DNA of 64,000 nucleotides from Prevotella melaninogenica (GTDB lineage: Bacteria; Bacteroidota; Bacteroidia; Bacteroidales; Bacteroidaceae). The stretch spans positions 124,001-188,000 of the forward strand of contig NZ_CP054010.1 in the NCBI RefSeq assembly GCF_013267595.1, read 5' to 3'. The first letter of the stretch is position 1. Each line of letters opens with the position of its first letter. Below are positions 1-8,828 of this stretch, in pieces. The notes beneath the pieces were generated by a model that saw only the letters and a list, made by a program, of their open reading frames with translations, did no database searches and was not told the origin of the DNA. A program made the translations under genes and the position numbers.

Positions 1-1
1 T

Positions 2-1459
2 TCTGATGTTAAGATGACAGACGATGACCTCAAGGCTAAGTATGCAGAATTGAAGCCAGCTTTCCGCCAGAATGTTGAGACACGTGATATCAAGTTTGTT
101 GACTTCCAGATTAAGGCAAGTGCTGCAGACCGCAGTCAGGTTGTTAAGGAGATGAACGACTTCCAAAAGCAACTTGCTTCTGCAGAAGATCCTGCTGCTG
201 TTGTTAGCAAGAGTGGTTCTGAGATTCCTTATCTTGGTCTTCCTGTAAGTAACAAGGCTTATCAGCAGTATCCTGACATTGCATCAAAGATTGATTCACT
301 TTCTGTAGGTACAACTGGTGTTGTTGAAAACGCTCAGGACAATACTTTAAATATCATCCGTGTACTTTCTAAGGCGCAGTTGGCAGACTCAATCCAGTTC
401 CGTCAGATTAATATTGCAGCTGCAACTCCTGATGAGGCACGTGCTAAGGCAGACTCTATCCAGAAGGCATTGGCTGGTGGTGCTGATTTTGATGCACTTG
501 CAAAGCGTTATGGTCAGACTGGTGAGAAGGTATGGTTTACTGGTCAGCAGTACGAGATGGCTCCAAGTATGAATCAAGACAATCGTACATTTATAAATGC
601 TCTGCTCAATGGTGAGGTGAATGCAACGCAGAATCTTGCTCTTACGCAGGGTAACATTATCCTTCAGGTACTTGATAAGAAGGCCTTTACAACAAAGACA
701 ACTGCTGCTGTTATTAAGAAGGTCATAGACTTCTCTAAGGCTACACGCAGCAATGCTTACAATAAGTTCTCTGAGTTTGTTGCTAAGAGTTCTACTGTAG
801 CTGACCTTGAGAAGAATGCTCCTAAGTCTGGTTATCAGGTTCAGTCACTCAATGACATCTCTACGGCTGAGCACTATGTTGGTGGTATTCCTGGTACACG
901 TGATGCTTTGAAGTGGCTCTTCGAGGCTAAGCAGGGTGAGGTTTCACCTCTCTATGAGTGTGGTAATAATGATCACCTCTTGGTTATCGCTTTGACAGCT
1001 GTTCATCCACAGGGCTATCGTTCATGGGATGATGCACAGGTAAAGGAAATCCTCAAACGTGAGGTTATTAAAGATAAGAAGGCTGAGAAACTCATGGCTA
1101 AGCTCAAGGGTGTAAACTCTATTGCAGCAGCTCAGGCTAAGGGTGCTAAGGTTTCTTCTGTTAATCAGATTACATTTGCAGCTCCAGCATTCGTACAAGC
1201 AACTGGTTCTGTAGAGCCAGCTCTCTCTGGTGCAGTTGCGGGTACAGCAGCAGGCAAGTTCTCTAAGGCTCCTGTAAAGGGTAATGCTGGTGTTTATGTG
1301 TTCCAGGTAGTAAAGAAGTCTATGCGTGCAGGTTCTAAGTACGATGAGACTTTGGTAATGCAGCAGGCTGCTCAGGCAAATATGCAGTTGGTTGGTAACT
1401 TTATGCAGGATCTAATCCTTAAGGCAAAGGTTGTCGATAACCGCTACCTCTTCTTCTAA
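2..1459 (+). CDS. SurA/PpiD-like periplasmic peptidyl-prolyl isomerase, C-terminal part (5' truncated by window edge)
   Basis: The reading frame is open to the left edge, so the real start lies outside the window; about 485 residues are visible. The segment from roughly residue 125 to 220 (FRQINIAAATPDEARAKAD, then GGADFDALAKRYG) has the pattern of a parvulin rotamase domain, preceded and followed by helical stretches as in SurA and PpiD chaperones. Proteins of this family catalyse cis-trans isomerisation of prolyl bonds and help fold envelope proteins. Bacteroidetes versions are usually about 700 residues, so roughly a third is missing here only because of the edge. A hairpin terminator follows the stop. 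The isomerase assignment is firm; whether it is functionally SurA or PpiD is not decided. Confidence 0.85.
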   Translation, partial: SDVKMTDDDLKAKYAELKPAFRQNVETRDIKFVDFQIKASAADRSQVVKEMNDFQKQLASAEDPAAVVSKSGSEIPYLGLPVSNKAYQQYPDIASKIDSLSVGTTGVVENAQDNTLNIIRVLSKAQLADSIQFRQINIAAATPDEARAKADSIQKALAGGADFDALAKRYGQTGEKVWFTGQQYEMAPSMNQDNRTFINALLNGEVNATQNLALTQGNIILQVLDKKAFTTKTTAAVIKKVIDFSKATRSNAYNKFSEFVAKSSTVADLEKNAPKSGYQVQSLNDISTAEHYVGGIPGTRDALKWLFEAKQGEVSPLYECGNNDHLLVIALTAVHPQGYRSWDDAQVKEILKREVIKDKKAEKLMAKLKGVNSIAAAQAKGAKVSSVNQITFAAPAFVQATGSVEPALSGAVAGTAAGKFSKAPVKGNAGVYVFQVVKKSMRAGSKYDETLVMQQAAQANMQLVGNFMQDLILKAKVVDNRYLFF

Positions 1460-1483
1460 GAGATAACTACACCTTATATATAT

Positions 1484-1520
1484 AAGACGGATGTACTATC
1501 AAAGTATATCCGTCTTTTTT
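1484..1520 (+). terminator. Intrinsic terminator after the isomerase gene
   Basis: AAGACGGAT at 1484 pairs with ATCCGTCTT ending at 1516, extended by ACT/AGT pairing near the loop, and is followed by a run of T. It lies 25 nt after the stop codon. Confidence 0.8.
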
Positions 1521-1628
1521 CTTTATATAGCTTTTTTGTGGTTTTAACATGTTGAATATCGTGTTATAATAATTATTTCTTTGATGCTCTCATTTAAGCT
1601 AATCTTTATACATTTCCGCACATAATAT

Positions 1629-1659
1629 TTTGAAATGTGCTTATAAATATGTATCTTTG
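1629..1659 (+). promoter_or_regulatory. Promoter of the acyl-CoA ligase gene
   Basis: TTTG at 1629-1632, 19-nt spacer, TATCTTTG at 1652-1659. This matches the Bacteroidetes primary sigma consensus (TTTG, 19-21 nt, TAnnTTTG). Confidence 0.8.
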
Positions 1660-1682
1660 CACACAGATTGAAATATTGTGCA

Positions 1683-3347
1683 ATGGAAAAGATTCCGAGT
1701 TTTAATGAATTAATAGAGAAGAGTATCATCGAACATTGGGACCGTGATGCTCTAACAGATTATAAAGGCAAGACCCTTCAATATCATGATGTTGCAAGAA
1801 AGATTGAAAAGTTGCACATTATGTTTGAGGCAAGTGGTGTAAAACGTGGTGATAAGATAGCGCTATGTGGAAGAAACTCTTCTGCTTGGGCTGCTTCTTT
1901 CCTTGCAGTACTCACTTATGGTGCGGTAGCTGTGCCTATCTTGCATGAGTTTATGCCAGAGCAGATTCATAACATTGTCAATCACTCAGATGCAAAACTT
2001 CTTTTTGTAGGTGATGTCGTTGTGACTCAGATTGACGCCATGAAGATGCCAAACTTGGAGGGAATTATTTATATTCCAGATTACTCATTGGTAGTAAGTC
2101 GTACGGATAAGTTGACTTATGCACGTGAACATCTCAATGAGGAGTTTGGACGTCGTTACCCTAAGTACTTCCGTCCAGAGCATATACATTACTATCGTGA
2201 GCAGAGTCCAGACGAACTTGCTTTGATAAATTATACCAGTGGAACCACAGGTCGCTCTAAAGGTGTAATGCTTCCATACCGTTCTTTATGGAGCAATGCT
2301 GATTTTGCTAAGCATGTTTTAGGCCATGTAATTAAGCCCGGAGATAATGTTATCAGTATTCTTCCAATGGCTCACATGTATGGAATGGCATTCGAGTTTA
2401 TCTATGAGTTTCTCTCAGGTGTTCACATTTACTATTTGACACGTATCCCTTCTCCTGCTATTATCTCTCAAGCACTTCAAGAAGTAAAGCCCGTTATTAT
2501 GATTGCTGTACCTTTGGTAATTGAGAAGATTATTCGTAAGAAGGTATTCCCAAAGATTCAGAACAATCGTATGCGTCTTCTGCTGAATATGCCAGTAATT
2601 AATAAGAAGGTACGTGCAAAGATTCGTGAGCAGGTATATCAGGCCTTTGGTGGTAATCTTTACGAGATTATTATTGGTGGAGCAGCTCTCAATGGTGAAA
2701 TCGAGAGTTTCTTACGTCGCATAGAGTTCCCATATACTGTAGGTTATGGTGCAACAGAATGTGGTCCAATTATCTGTTATCGTGATTGGAAGACTTTTAA
2801 GCAGGGCTCTTGTGGTCAGGCTGCTTTACACCAGGAAGTACGTATCAATAGTTCTGATCCAGTAAACGTACCAGGTGAAATCTTGACCAAGGGACCTAAT
2901 GTTCTTCTTGGTTACTATAAGAATGAAGAAGATACAGGTCAGACGATTGACAAGGATGGTTGGTTCCATACCGGTGACCTTGGTTTGATGGATGAGGATG
3001 GTAACGTCTTTATTAAGGGACGTTCTAAGAATATGCTTCTTGGAAGTAATGGGCAAAATATCTACCCAGAGGAGATAGAGGATAAACTTAATTCTCTGCC
3101 TCTCGTAAGTGAATGTTTAGTTATTCAGAGTGGTGAAAAGCTTATTGCCTTAGTTCATCCTGATTATGACGAAGCTCAGAACTTAGGACTCAATGCGGAT
3201 GACCTCAAGAATATTATGGAGGAAAACCGCACACAGTTGAATACAATTGTACCAGCTTACTGCAAGGTTGCTGAGATACGTATTCAAGAAGAGGAGTTTG
3301 AAAAGACACCAAAGAAGTCAATCAAGCGATTCTTATACACAGAATAA
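1683..3347 (+). CDS. AMP-dependent synthetase, probable long-chain fatty acid-CoA ligase
   Basis: The 554-residue protein is an ANL-superfamily adenylating enzyme that activates a carboxylate with ATP and transfers it to CoA. The phosphate-binding loop NYTSGTTGRSKG is near residue 185, the A5 motif GYGATECGP near 355, and the hinge DGWFHTGDLG near 425. A C-terminal lid ends in PKKSIKRF, which carries the catalytic lysine. The ATG at 1683 is chosen because an in-frame TTG five codons upstream lies too close to the promoter box ending at 1659. The gene stands alone. The length and motifs fit FadD-type long-chain ligases, but the substrate cannot be read from sequence. Confidence 0.88.
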   Translation: MEKIPSFNELIEKSIIEHWDRDALTDYKGKTLQYHDVARKIEKLHIMFEASGVKRGDKIALCGRNSSAWAASFLAVLTYGAVAVPILHEFMPEQIHNIVNHSDAKLLFVGDVVVTQIDAMKMPNLEGIIYIPDYSLVVSRTDKLTYAREHLNEEFGRRYPKYFRPEHIHYYREQSPDELALINYTSGTTGRSKGVMLPYRSLWSNADFAKHVLGHVIKPGDNVISILPMAHMYGMAFEFIYEFLSGVHIYYLTRIPSPAIISQALQEVKPVIMIAVPLVIEKIIRKKVFPKIQNNRMRLLLNMPVINKKVRAKIREQVYQAFGGNLYEIIIGGAALNGEIESFLRRIEFPYTVGYGATECGPIICYRDWKTFKQGSCGQAALHQEVRINSSDPVNVPGEILTKGPNVLLGYYKNEEDTGQTIDKDGWFHTGDLGLMDEDGNVFIKGRSKNMLLGSNGQNIYPEEIEDKLNSLPLVSECLVIQSGEKLIALVHPDYDEAQNLGLNADDLKNIMEENRTQLNTIVPAYCKVAEIRIQEEEFEKTPKKSIKRFLYTE

Positions 3348-3415
3348 TCTTTTATTCTATTAGAATATCGGGGATATAAATCCTCTTTTATCCAGCATTT
3401 TATGCAACTATGGGT

Positions 3416-3438
3416 AGAAGGGAATTTATGTCCCTCTT
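3416..3438 (+). terminator. Weak hairpin after the ligase gene
   Basis: GGGA and TCCC arms with flanking AG/CT pairs, followed by CTTTTGTTTTT. The stem is short and imperfect, so this is a tentative terminator. Confidence 0.4.
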
Positions 3439-3460
3439 TTGTTTTTACCCTTTTGATAGA

Positions 3461-3490
3461 TTGATTTATAGTTGAGGAAGTATAACTTTG
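3461..3490 (+). promoter_or_regulatory. Orphan promoter immediately left of the insertion sequence
   Basis: TTG at 3461-3463, 19-nt spacer, TAACTTTG at 3483-3490. It points toward the IS, whose left end begins 16 nt further on. No host gene follows it across the joined target site, so its native transcript is unknown. Confidence 0.55.
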
Positions 3491-3497
3491 CCCTTTA

Positions 3498-3505
3498 TTA
3501 TAGTA
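3498..3505. repeat. Left 8-bp target site duplication of the IS66 element
   Basis: TTATAGTA occurs at 3498-3505 and again at 5103-5110, directly outside the two inverted-repeat ends. Eight bases is the duplication length known for the IS66 family. Confidence 0.92.
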
Positions 3506-3610
3506 GTAACTATTCAGCGGTATCGATCAGTCTGTATTCTTTCCTCTGAAATCTTCGTATAAAGACCTATAAAAATGCTTATTTTTCTTGTGTATTTCAG
3601 ATTTTCTTTG

Positions 3611-3618
3611 TACCTTTA
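3611..3618 (+). promoter_or_regulatory. Possible transposase promoter inside the IS
   Basis: TACCTTTA is one base away from TAnnTTTG and ends 5 nt before the transposase ATG. If used, the message would have practically no leader. Confidence 0.4.
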
Positions 3619-3623
3619 CGACT

Positions 3624-5057
3624 ATGAAAGAGCAAGTTACGGACATATCAAAAGTATTACAAGACATGACAGAAGAGATGCGATTGTTGCGTGAAACTGT
3701 CAATCAGCAGTATGCCGAGATTATGAAATTGAACCGTAACATAAATGCTCTGAACCTCCAAATCCGTAAGAAAGATACGGAACTTACAAACTTACGGGAA
3801 CGCTTAGCTAAATATGAAAACCCAGACAAGAACTCTAATAACAGCAGTACTCCGCCAAGCAAGGAGCGTATGAATGATGAGGTTATCAGAAGAACAAGAA
3901 GCCTCCGTAAGCCAAGTGGTAAGAAGCCGGGAGGACAAAAGGGGCATGATGGGCATAAGTTGTCTTGCTCTTCCATACCTGACGAGATAATCGATGAGGT
4001 ACCCAACTATTGCACTCGTTGCGGAGAATCTTTATCAGATGCAGAACGTGTGCTTGATTATGTGACACAGGTTATTTCCATTCCAGAGTTGAAGCCCGTA
4101 ATCAAGGAAATCCGACACTATGTGATGGTATGCAAGAACTGTGGTGAACGTATTCGGACGGCACCAAGAAGGCGGTCAAATAACGTGGTATATGCTTCAA
4201 GCGTAAAGACTTTAGTGGTTTATCTGAGTGTCGTGCAATTTCTTCCATACGGTCGTATAGCAAGTTTTTTGCGTGAGGTATTCAGTCTCACTCCAAGCGA
4301 AGGCTCGCTGGTGAACTGGGTGAATGAGGCAAAGAGAAATGCGCAACCTGTGATTGATAAGATTAAAGAATATATCAAGTCATCAGCAGTTGTTGGTTTC
4401 GATGAGAGCGGCTTGTACTGTAACAAAAGACTCGACTGGGCATGGATTGCACAGACTGTTTATTACACATTGCTTTTCCGTGCTGATGGAAGAGGATCGA
4501 AGGTATTAGCAGACAAATTTGGCGATAGCTTGGAACGAATGACTGCCGTTACCGACCGCCATAGCGCATACTTTGCACTCCATTTCCTCAACCATCAGGT
4601 ATGCCTTGCTCACTTACTCCGCGAACTGCAATATCTCTCAGAGTTGAACACTGAGCAAGAGTGGTCTGGAAAAGTAACCAATCTGTTCCGTGAAGCTATT
4701 CACGAGCGAAATACCAATCCGAACGACGTTATAGACAAGGTGTCATGGACCCGACGTTTAGACAATCTGCTCAAACAGAGTATAGAGAAGCTTGGTAAAA
4801 AGTTTATTACGTTCAGAAAAGGCTTGGTCAAATGCAGAGATTACATTTTCAATTTCCTCGAAAATCCGATGATACCATTTGACAATAATGGAAGCGAAAG
4901 GGGAATACGCAAGCTAAAAATCAAACTGAAGAACTCCTGTACATTTCGTTCAGACTTCGGAGCAGACGCTTTCCTTGAACTTCATTCGATTGTAGAAACA
5001 GCGAAGAAGCACGACAAAACTCCATATAATGTGATTCAAGCCTTATTTAAGGTTTGA
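3624..5057 (+). CDS. IS66 family transposase (TnpC-like)
   Basis: The 477-residue DDE transposase has a leucine-zipper-like coiled coil at residues 10-70 (EEMRLLRETVNQQYAEIMKL), a helix rich in SSTPPSKE, and a basic G-rich linker. A zinc-binding pair follows: CTRCG near 130 and CKNCG near 170. The catalytic core shows GFDESG near 258, VTDRHSAY near 309 and NNGSERGIR near 421, giving the three acidic residues. The ATG at 3624 is chosen over upstream non-ATG codons in frame because the zipper starts right after it and a TACCTTTA box lies just upstream. The protein looks full length and undamaged. Confidence 0.95.
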   Translation: MKEQVTDISKVLQDMTEEMRLLRETVNQQYAEIMKLNRNINALNLQIRKKDTELTNLRERLAKYENPDKNSNNSSTPPSKERMNDEVIRRTRSLRKPSGKKPGGQKGHDGHKLSCSSIPDEIIDEVPNYCTRCGESLSDAERVLDYVTQVISIPELKPVIKEIRHYVMVCKNCGERIRTAPRRRSNNVVYASSVKTLVVYLSVVQFLPYGRIASFLREVFSLTPSEGSLVNWVNEAKRNAQPVIDKIKEYIKSSAVVGFDESGLYCNKRLDWAWIAQTVYYTLLFRADGRGSKVLADKFGDSLERMTAVTDRHSAYFALHFLNHQVCLAHLLRELQYLSELNTEQEWSGKVTNLFREAIHERNTNPNDVIDKVSWTRRLDNLLKQSIEKLGKKFITFRKGLVKCRDYIFNFLENPMIPFDNNGSERGIRKLKIKLKNSCTFRSDFGADAFLELHSIVETAKKHDKTPYNVIQALFKV

Positions 5058-5102
5058 TAAATTGATATGCACTGTATATATTGGTTATCGCTGAATAGTG
5101 AC

Positions 5103-5110
5103 TTATAGTA
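5103..5110. repeat. Right 8-bp target site duplication of the IS66 element
   Basis: TTATAGTA directly follows the right inverted-repeat end and matches the copy at 3498-3505. Confidence 0.92.
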
Positions 5111-5138
5111 CGATAATAGTTAATAATGTAAAATAAAT

Positions 5139-5290
5139 TCACATAGCCAATTTGTAAAGACCACCAAATAGCTTGCAATTAACGCCCTTTTGGCTTGCAA
5201 AAGGTGCCCTTTTGAAGTCTTATTAACGCCCTTTTGAAGGCTAACTAAGCACCTTTTAAAAGGCTATCTTGTAATGTTTTGAGTGTGAGT
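5139..5290 (+). repeat. Family 1 22-nt array, copy A
   Basis: Four units of exactly 22 nt start at 5171, 5193, 5215 and 5237; the first three end in CCCTTTTG. The left flank TTCACATAGCC...TTTGTAAAGACCACCAAAT (from 5139) is shared with copies C and D. The array occupies the otherwise gene-free 5111-5477 stretch between the IS and the CDF transporter gene. Beyond the array I see only AT-rich sequence. Confidence 0.9.
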
Positions 5291-5477
5291 TGATTACAAA
5301 GGTGTGGTGTGAAGCTATTTTTACGTGTAAAATAGCATGTTGATTTGTGAATTTTGTAATGTTTTTTTCTTTCCTTCTAATATACACTCATCAGACTTAT
5401 TTTAAGCTGATGAGATAGAATTAATCGGCTATGATTAACCCTGAACTTTAGAATGAAATATGCGATGGCAGACAAAA

Positions 5478-6110
5478 CTATAACATTGTTAGCGATCTGC
5501 CAGTATCCCATAATAATCGTTTTGCCCAACGGAGAACAACCAATGCGCTGACAACGGCTACTGCTGAGTCAATCCAAGTAATGTTCCAAAACATGGCACA
5601 GAGTATTCCGATGATTGCTCCAATCTCTGTTAGAGCATCTGAAAGGACATGGAGGTAGGCTGCATGGCTATTGTAATCTGCTGTACCATGATGTCCATGA
5701 AGGATTGAAGCACTAATAGTGTTTGCTACCAAACCTATTCCTGCTGTTGTTAATGCCAATTCATAGTTGTGGATTTCTCCATGTGAAGATAATCGTTCTA
5801 CTGCTTCTACGATAATAAAGATAGCTGTGAAAATCAGAAATATACCACTTGTGAAAGCAGCTAAGTTTAGTATCTTTTCTGTATCGTAATGGGTCGTACC
5901 CTTGTTTTGTAAGTAGCGTACCAACACGTAGGCTGCCCAATTGAGTCCGATAACCAATACGTGTGAACCCATGTGAACGCCATCTGCAAAGAGTGCCATT
6001 GAGTGGGAAGATAGTCCCACAACAATTTCAGCAAGCATAACACAGAAAGCGAAGACTACCACAAAGGCAGTACGTTTTTCTTGTGAAGAACGTTCTATCT
6101 TGTTTGACAT
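5478..6110 (-). CDS. Cation diffusion facilitator family transporter, short form
   Basis: The 210-residue protein has six predicted membrane helices and the paired metal-site signatures of CDF transporters: LFADGVHMGSH in the second helix and HVLSDALTEIG in the fifth. Such proteins export divalent metals (Zn, Co, Ni, Fe) from the cytoplasm by proton antiport. It ends 25 residues after the last helix, so the cytoplasmic metal-sensing C-terminal domain of longer CDF proteins is absent. The signatures look more like the DmeF/CzcD side of the family, but the metal is not predictable. It lies 73 nt downstream of the Cof-type phosphatase on the same strand and may be cotranscribed with it. Confidence 0.88.
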   Translation of the reverse strand: MSNKIERSSQEKRTAFVVVFAFCVMLAEIVVGLSSHSMALFADGVHMGSHVLVIGLNWAAYVLVRYLQNKGTTHYDTEKILNLAAFTSGIFLIFTAIFIIVEAVERLSSHGEIHNYELALTTAGIGLVANTISASILHGHHGTADYNSHAAYLHVLSDALTEIGAIIGILCAMFWNITWIDSAVAVVSALVVLRWAKRLLWDTGRSLTML

Positions 6111-6183
6111 TGTTTTCTTTAATTCCTAATGTATAGTTATATATGCTTATGAATCAAGATTCAGAAGCCATAACCCTTAATCT

Positions 6184-6975
6184 TTAGTTGTTTATAATTC
6201 CGAAATGTATGAAGGCATTTCGTATGCCGTCCTCATCTACACTTGTTGTGACATAGTCAGCCACAGCCTTTACTCCTTCATAGGCATTTCCCATTGCGAC
6301 ACCGATACCGGCTGTTTGGAGAATCGTCATGTCATTGCCACCATCACCGAAGGCAATACATTCTTCCAAACCGATACCGAGATGCTTTGACATCTGCTTC
6401 AATGCGTTCCCTTTGTCAGCTCCTTGTACAGTAATATCGGTGAAATTTGGATGCCAACGTGCTGATACACAGTGTGGCATTGATGAGGAAATAGCCTTCT
6501 CATCTTCTTCACTGAAGAAAGGTGTTAGCTGCAGAACGGGTTGGCTGAGCAGTGGCTCTACAGGTTTATTGATATCGATATTGTTAACACCTAAGTCTTG
6601 GACGAAAATCTCGTCAAAGATAGGTTTATGATTATGAAGTGCAACAACATCTCGGCCACATACTAAAACGGCATAGTCGCGACGGCTGGCATCCTCAATC
6701 ATTGCGCGTACCTCGGTTTCGGGAATAGGCATCAAAGTGATATCTTCTTCGCCAACAAAGGAACGCGCACCATTAAAAGTAATATATCCATCAATAAGAT
6801 GACGGATGGCATCAATGTTATTGATGATGGCTACAGGGCGTCCGGTGGAGATGAAAATCTTTACACCTTGTTCTTTTGCCTGCTCAATAGCCTTTATCGT
6901 AGATGCTGGAATCTGGTGCGTCTTAAAGGATACTAACGTACCATCTATGTCGAAGAATGCAGCTTTTATTGCCAT
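6184..6975 (-). CDS. Cof-type HAD hydrolase (sugar-phosphate or nucleotide phosphatase)
   Basis: The 263-residue HAD phosphatase begins with FFDIDGTLVSFKT (nucleophile Asp near residue 9). It has the second motif FISTGR near 42, a C2B-type cap in the middle, the lysine of motif III near 197, and GDGGNDMTIL near 212, ending in AVADYVTTSVDEDGI typical of the Cof subfamily. These enzymes dephosphorylate small phosphorylated metabolites in the cytoplasm; the substrate cannot be assigned. It is divergent from trmB, each with its own TAnnTTTG box in a 135-nt gap. Confidence 0.88.
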   Translation of the reverse strand: MAIKAAFFDIDGTLVSFKTHQIPASTIKAIEQAKEQGVKIFISTGRPVAIINNIDAIRHLIDGYITFNGARSFVGEEDITLMPIPETEVRAMIEDASRRDYAVLVCGRDVVALHNHKPIFDEIFVQDLGVNNIDINKPVEPLLSQPVLQLTPFFSEEDEKAISSSMPHCVSARWHPNFTDITVQGADKGNALKQMSKHLGIGLEECIAFGDGGNDMTILQTAGIGVAMGNAYEGVKAVADYVTTSVDEDGIRNAFIHFGIINN

Positions 6976-6995
6976 GATGAATCACTTTTAGAGTA

Positions 6996-7003
6996 CAAAG
7001 GTA
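6996..7003 (-). promoter_or_regulatory. Promoter -7 box for the Cof-type hydrolase
   Basis: Read on the minus strand the box is TACCTTTG, 20 nt before the ATG, with a TTG 17 nt further upstream. Confidence 0.7.
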
Positions 7004-7097
7004 CAAAAATATCTTGTAATCAAGTGAATTTATAGCTATGCAGTCAGTCTAAATAAATTAAATACTGCTCCTTACGGCTCGTTCCTTATTTTTATTG

Positions 7098-7105
7098 TAC
7101 CTTTG
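7098..7105 (+). promoter_or_regulatory. Promoter -7 box of trmB, suggesting a leaderless message
   Basis: TACCTTTG ends 5 nt before the trmB ATG at 7111. Transcription from such boxes normally starts about 4-8 nt downstream, so the start codon would be at or next to the RNA 5' end. Confidence 0.7.
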
Positions 7106-7110
7106 CACTC

Positions 7111-7908
7111 ATGAGTAAAGGTAAGTTAAAGAAATTTGCAGAGATGGAAACGTTTAAGAACGTTTTCCAATATCCTTATGGCGTTATCAGTGAAGTTCCG
7201 TTTGAAATGAGAGGGCATTGGCGTGAACAGTATTTCCATAACGATAACCCGATTGTACTTGAGTTGGGATGTGGTAAGGGTGAATATACTGTTGGTTTGG
7301 CACGTGTTTACCCTAATATCAACTTTATTGGCGTTGATATTAAGGGGGCTCGTATCTATACAGGTGCTAAACAAGCTTTGGAAGAAGGGTTGGATAATGT
7401 AGCTTTCTTGCGTACCAGCATTGAGATTATCGACCGTTTCTTTAGCGAAGATGAGGTGCAAGAGATATGGCTTACCTTCTCGGATCCTCAGATGAAGAAC
7501 GTGCATAAGCGTCTGACTTCTACCTTCTTCATGAATCGTTATCGTCGTTTCTTGATAGATGGTGGTATTGTTCATCTTAAGACGGATTCAAACTTCCTCT
7601 TTACATATACTACCTACATGGTTAATGTGAACCATTTGCCAGTTCTGTTCCGTACGGAAGACCTCTATGGTAATGAGTTAAGCGAGGGGAGGGTAGCTGA
7701 GAATCAGATGGATGAGAAGACACGTGAGATTCTTGGTATTCATACTTATTATGAGAATCAATGGATTGAACGTGGATTGAACATCAAGTATATGAAGTTC
7801 CAGTTACCAAGAGAAGGTGAACTGGTAGAGCCAGATGTTGAGATTGAACTTGATGATTACCGCTCATTTAAGCGCACGAAACGCAGTGGATTGACTACGA
7901 GTAAGTAG
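7111..7908 (+). CDS. trmB: tRNA (guanine-46-N7)-methyltransferase
   Basis: The 265-residue Rossmann-fold methyltransferase makes m7G46 in the tRNA variable loop from S-adenosylmethionine. The SAM-binding motif [16 protein letters not shown] lies near residue 49, GVDIKG near 74, and the family's catalytic block near 130. That block reads [15 protein letters not shown] rather than the proteobacterial PDPWPKKRHHKRR, a variation I associate with Bacteroidetes members. K/R-rich positions for tRNA contact follow. The protein is longer than typical TrmB (about 215-240) because of N- and C-terminal extensions. The start is fixed by the promoter box 5 nt upstream. Confidence 0.9.
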   Translation: MSKGKLKKFAEMETFKNVFQYPYGVISEVPFEMRGHWREQYFHNDNPIVLELGCGKGEYTVGLARVYPNINFIGVDIKGARIYTGAKQALEEGLDNVAFLRTSIEIIDRFFSEDEVQEIWLTFSDPQMKNVHKRLTSTFFMNRYRRFLIDGGIVHLKTDSNFLFTYTTYMVNVNHLPVLFRTEDLYGNELSEGRVAENQMDEKTREILGIHTYYENQWIERGLNIKYMKFQLPREGELVEPDVEIELDDYRSFKRTKRSGLTTSK

Positions 7909-8034
7909 CGTTGTTCTGATGTTTGCGTGGTAGAAACATATATATATGAGTTTTGAATTGGATTAGTTTCACTATCCATTTCGTCTTTTTGACTTTTCTT
8001 ACCCATATAGTTATCTATGGGTTTAAAGCATAAA

Positions 8035-8088
8035 AAAGACACTAACTTCTATTTTCTTCTTTTGAAAGAGACAGAAGTTAGTGTCTTT
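8035..8088. terminator. Bidirectional terminator between trmB and the response regulator gene
   Basis: AAAGACACTAACTTCT (8035-8050) and AGAAGTTAGTGTCTTT (8073-8088) form a perfect 16-bp stem with a 22-nt loop. T-rich sequence follows on both strands, so it can end trmB and the convergent two-component operon. Confidence 0.88.
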
Positions 8089-8117
8089 ATTATTTTGTTT
8101 GTTTTATCTTTTCAAAC

Positions 8118-8828
8118 TTATAATGTATGTCCATCAAGATAATCTTGAAGAACTGACTTATAACTATCTGAGATTGGAAGGATAGCATCACCGATTACAA
8201 CGCGGAAACGATCAATGCCATCAATCTTCTTCATGTGTACGATGTAGGAACGATGAATGCGCATGAATTCAGGTTTAGGAAGTGACTCCTCAATCTTCTT
8301 CATGTTCATTAGACTCATGATTGGCTTATGGTCGTTAGCAAGATAAATCTTAACATAGTCCTTCAATCCTTCAATATAGAGGATGTCATCAAACATGATT
8401 TTAACCAGTTTGTACTCACTCTTCACAAAGATAAAGCGGTCGTTCGATGCATTCTCTGTCTGACGGGTACTTTGGAACCAGTCTAAAGCCCTGTTTGCAC
8501 CTGCTAAGAAGTCATCATAGCTAATTGGCTTCATAAGATAATCAATTGCATTTGCCTTGTAACCATCTATAGCATATTGGCTGAATGCAGTTGTGAAAAT
8601 AATCTTAGTTTCCTTTGGTAGAATCTTTGCAAACTCCAGTCCACTAAGTTCAGGCATCTGTATATCTAAGAATATGAGGTCAACCCTATTCTCACGGATG
8701 GCTTTTACGCCTTCTACAGCACTATTAAAAACACCAATTAAGTTCAAAAAGAGTGTTTTCTTAGCATAACTCGCAAGCAAGTCTGCTGCTAAAGGTTCGT
8801 CGTCAATGATTATACAGTTTAGTGTCAT
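8118..8828 (-). CDS. LytTR-type response regulator
   Basis: The 236-residue response regulator has a CheY-like receiver: CIIIDDEP at 5-12, phosphoacceptor Asp55 in LIFLDIQMP, and lysine 105 in LMKPIS. It is joined to a LytTR DNA-binding domain at about 135-236 (FIFVKSEYKLVKIMFDDILYIEG, then EFMRIHRSYIVHMKKI). It should bind DNA when phosphorylated by the kinase encoded upstream. The ATG at 8828 is used because the receiver's beta-1 strand begins there. The kinase gene ends at 8803, so the two genes overlap by 26 nt and are probably translationally coupled. The target genes are not visible. Confidence 0.92.
   Translation of the reverse strand: MTLNCIIIDDEPLAADLLASYAKKTLFLNLIGVFNSAVEGVKAIRENRVDLIFLDIQMPELSGLEFAKILPKETKIIFTTAFSQYAIDGYKANAIDYLMKPISYDDFLAGANRALDWFQSTRQTENASNDRFIFVKSEYKLVKIMFDDILYIEGLKDYVKIYLANDHKPIMSLMNMKKIEESLPKPEFMRIHRSYIVHMKKIDGIDRFRVVIGDAILPISDSYKSVLQDYLDGHTL

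Larger units (their letters stand above)
3506..5102 (+). mobile_element. Complete IS66-family insertion sequence, 1597 bp
   Basis: The left end GTAACTATTCAGCG (3506-3519) and the reverse complement of the right end, GTCACTATTCAGCG (5089-5102), are 14-bp inverted repeats with one mismatch, and both are flanked by the direct repeat TTATAGTA. The ends start with GT as IS66 ends do. Only the large DDE transposase is present; there are no tnpA or tnpB accessory genes, so the organisation resembles the short single-ORF subgroup of the family. Ends, duplication and reading frame are all intact, which suggests a recent insertion that may still be mobile. Confidence 0.95.

Noticed and set aside
7126..7575. 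149-residue minus-strand frame inside trmB
   Set aside because: Antisense to trmB with no recognisable motif; caused by codon bias.
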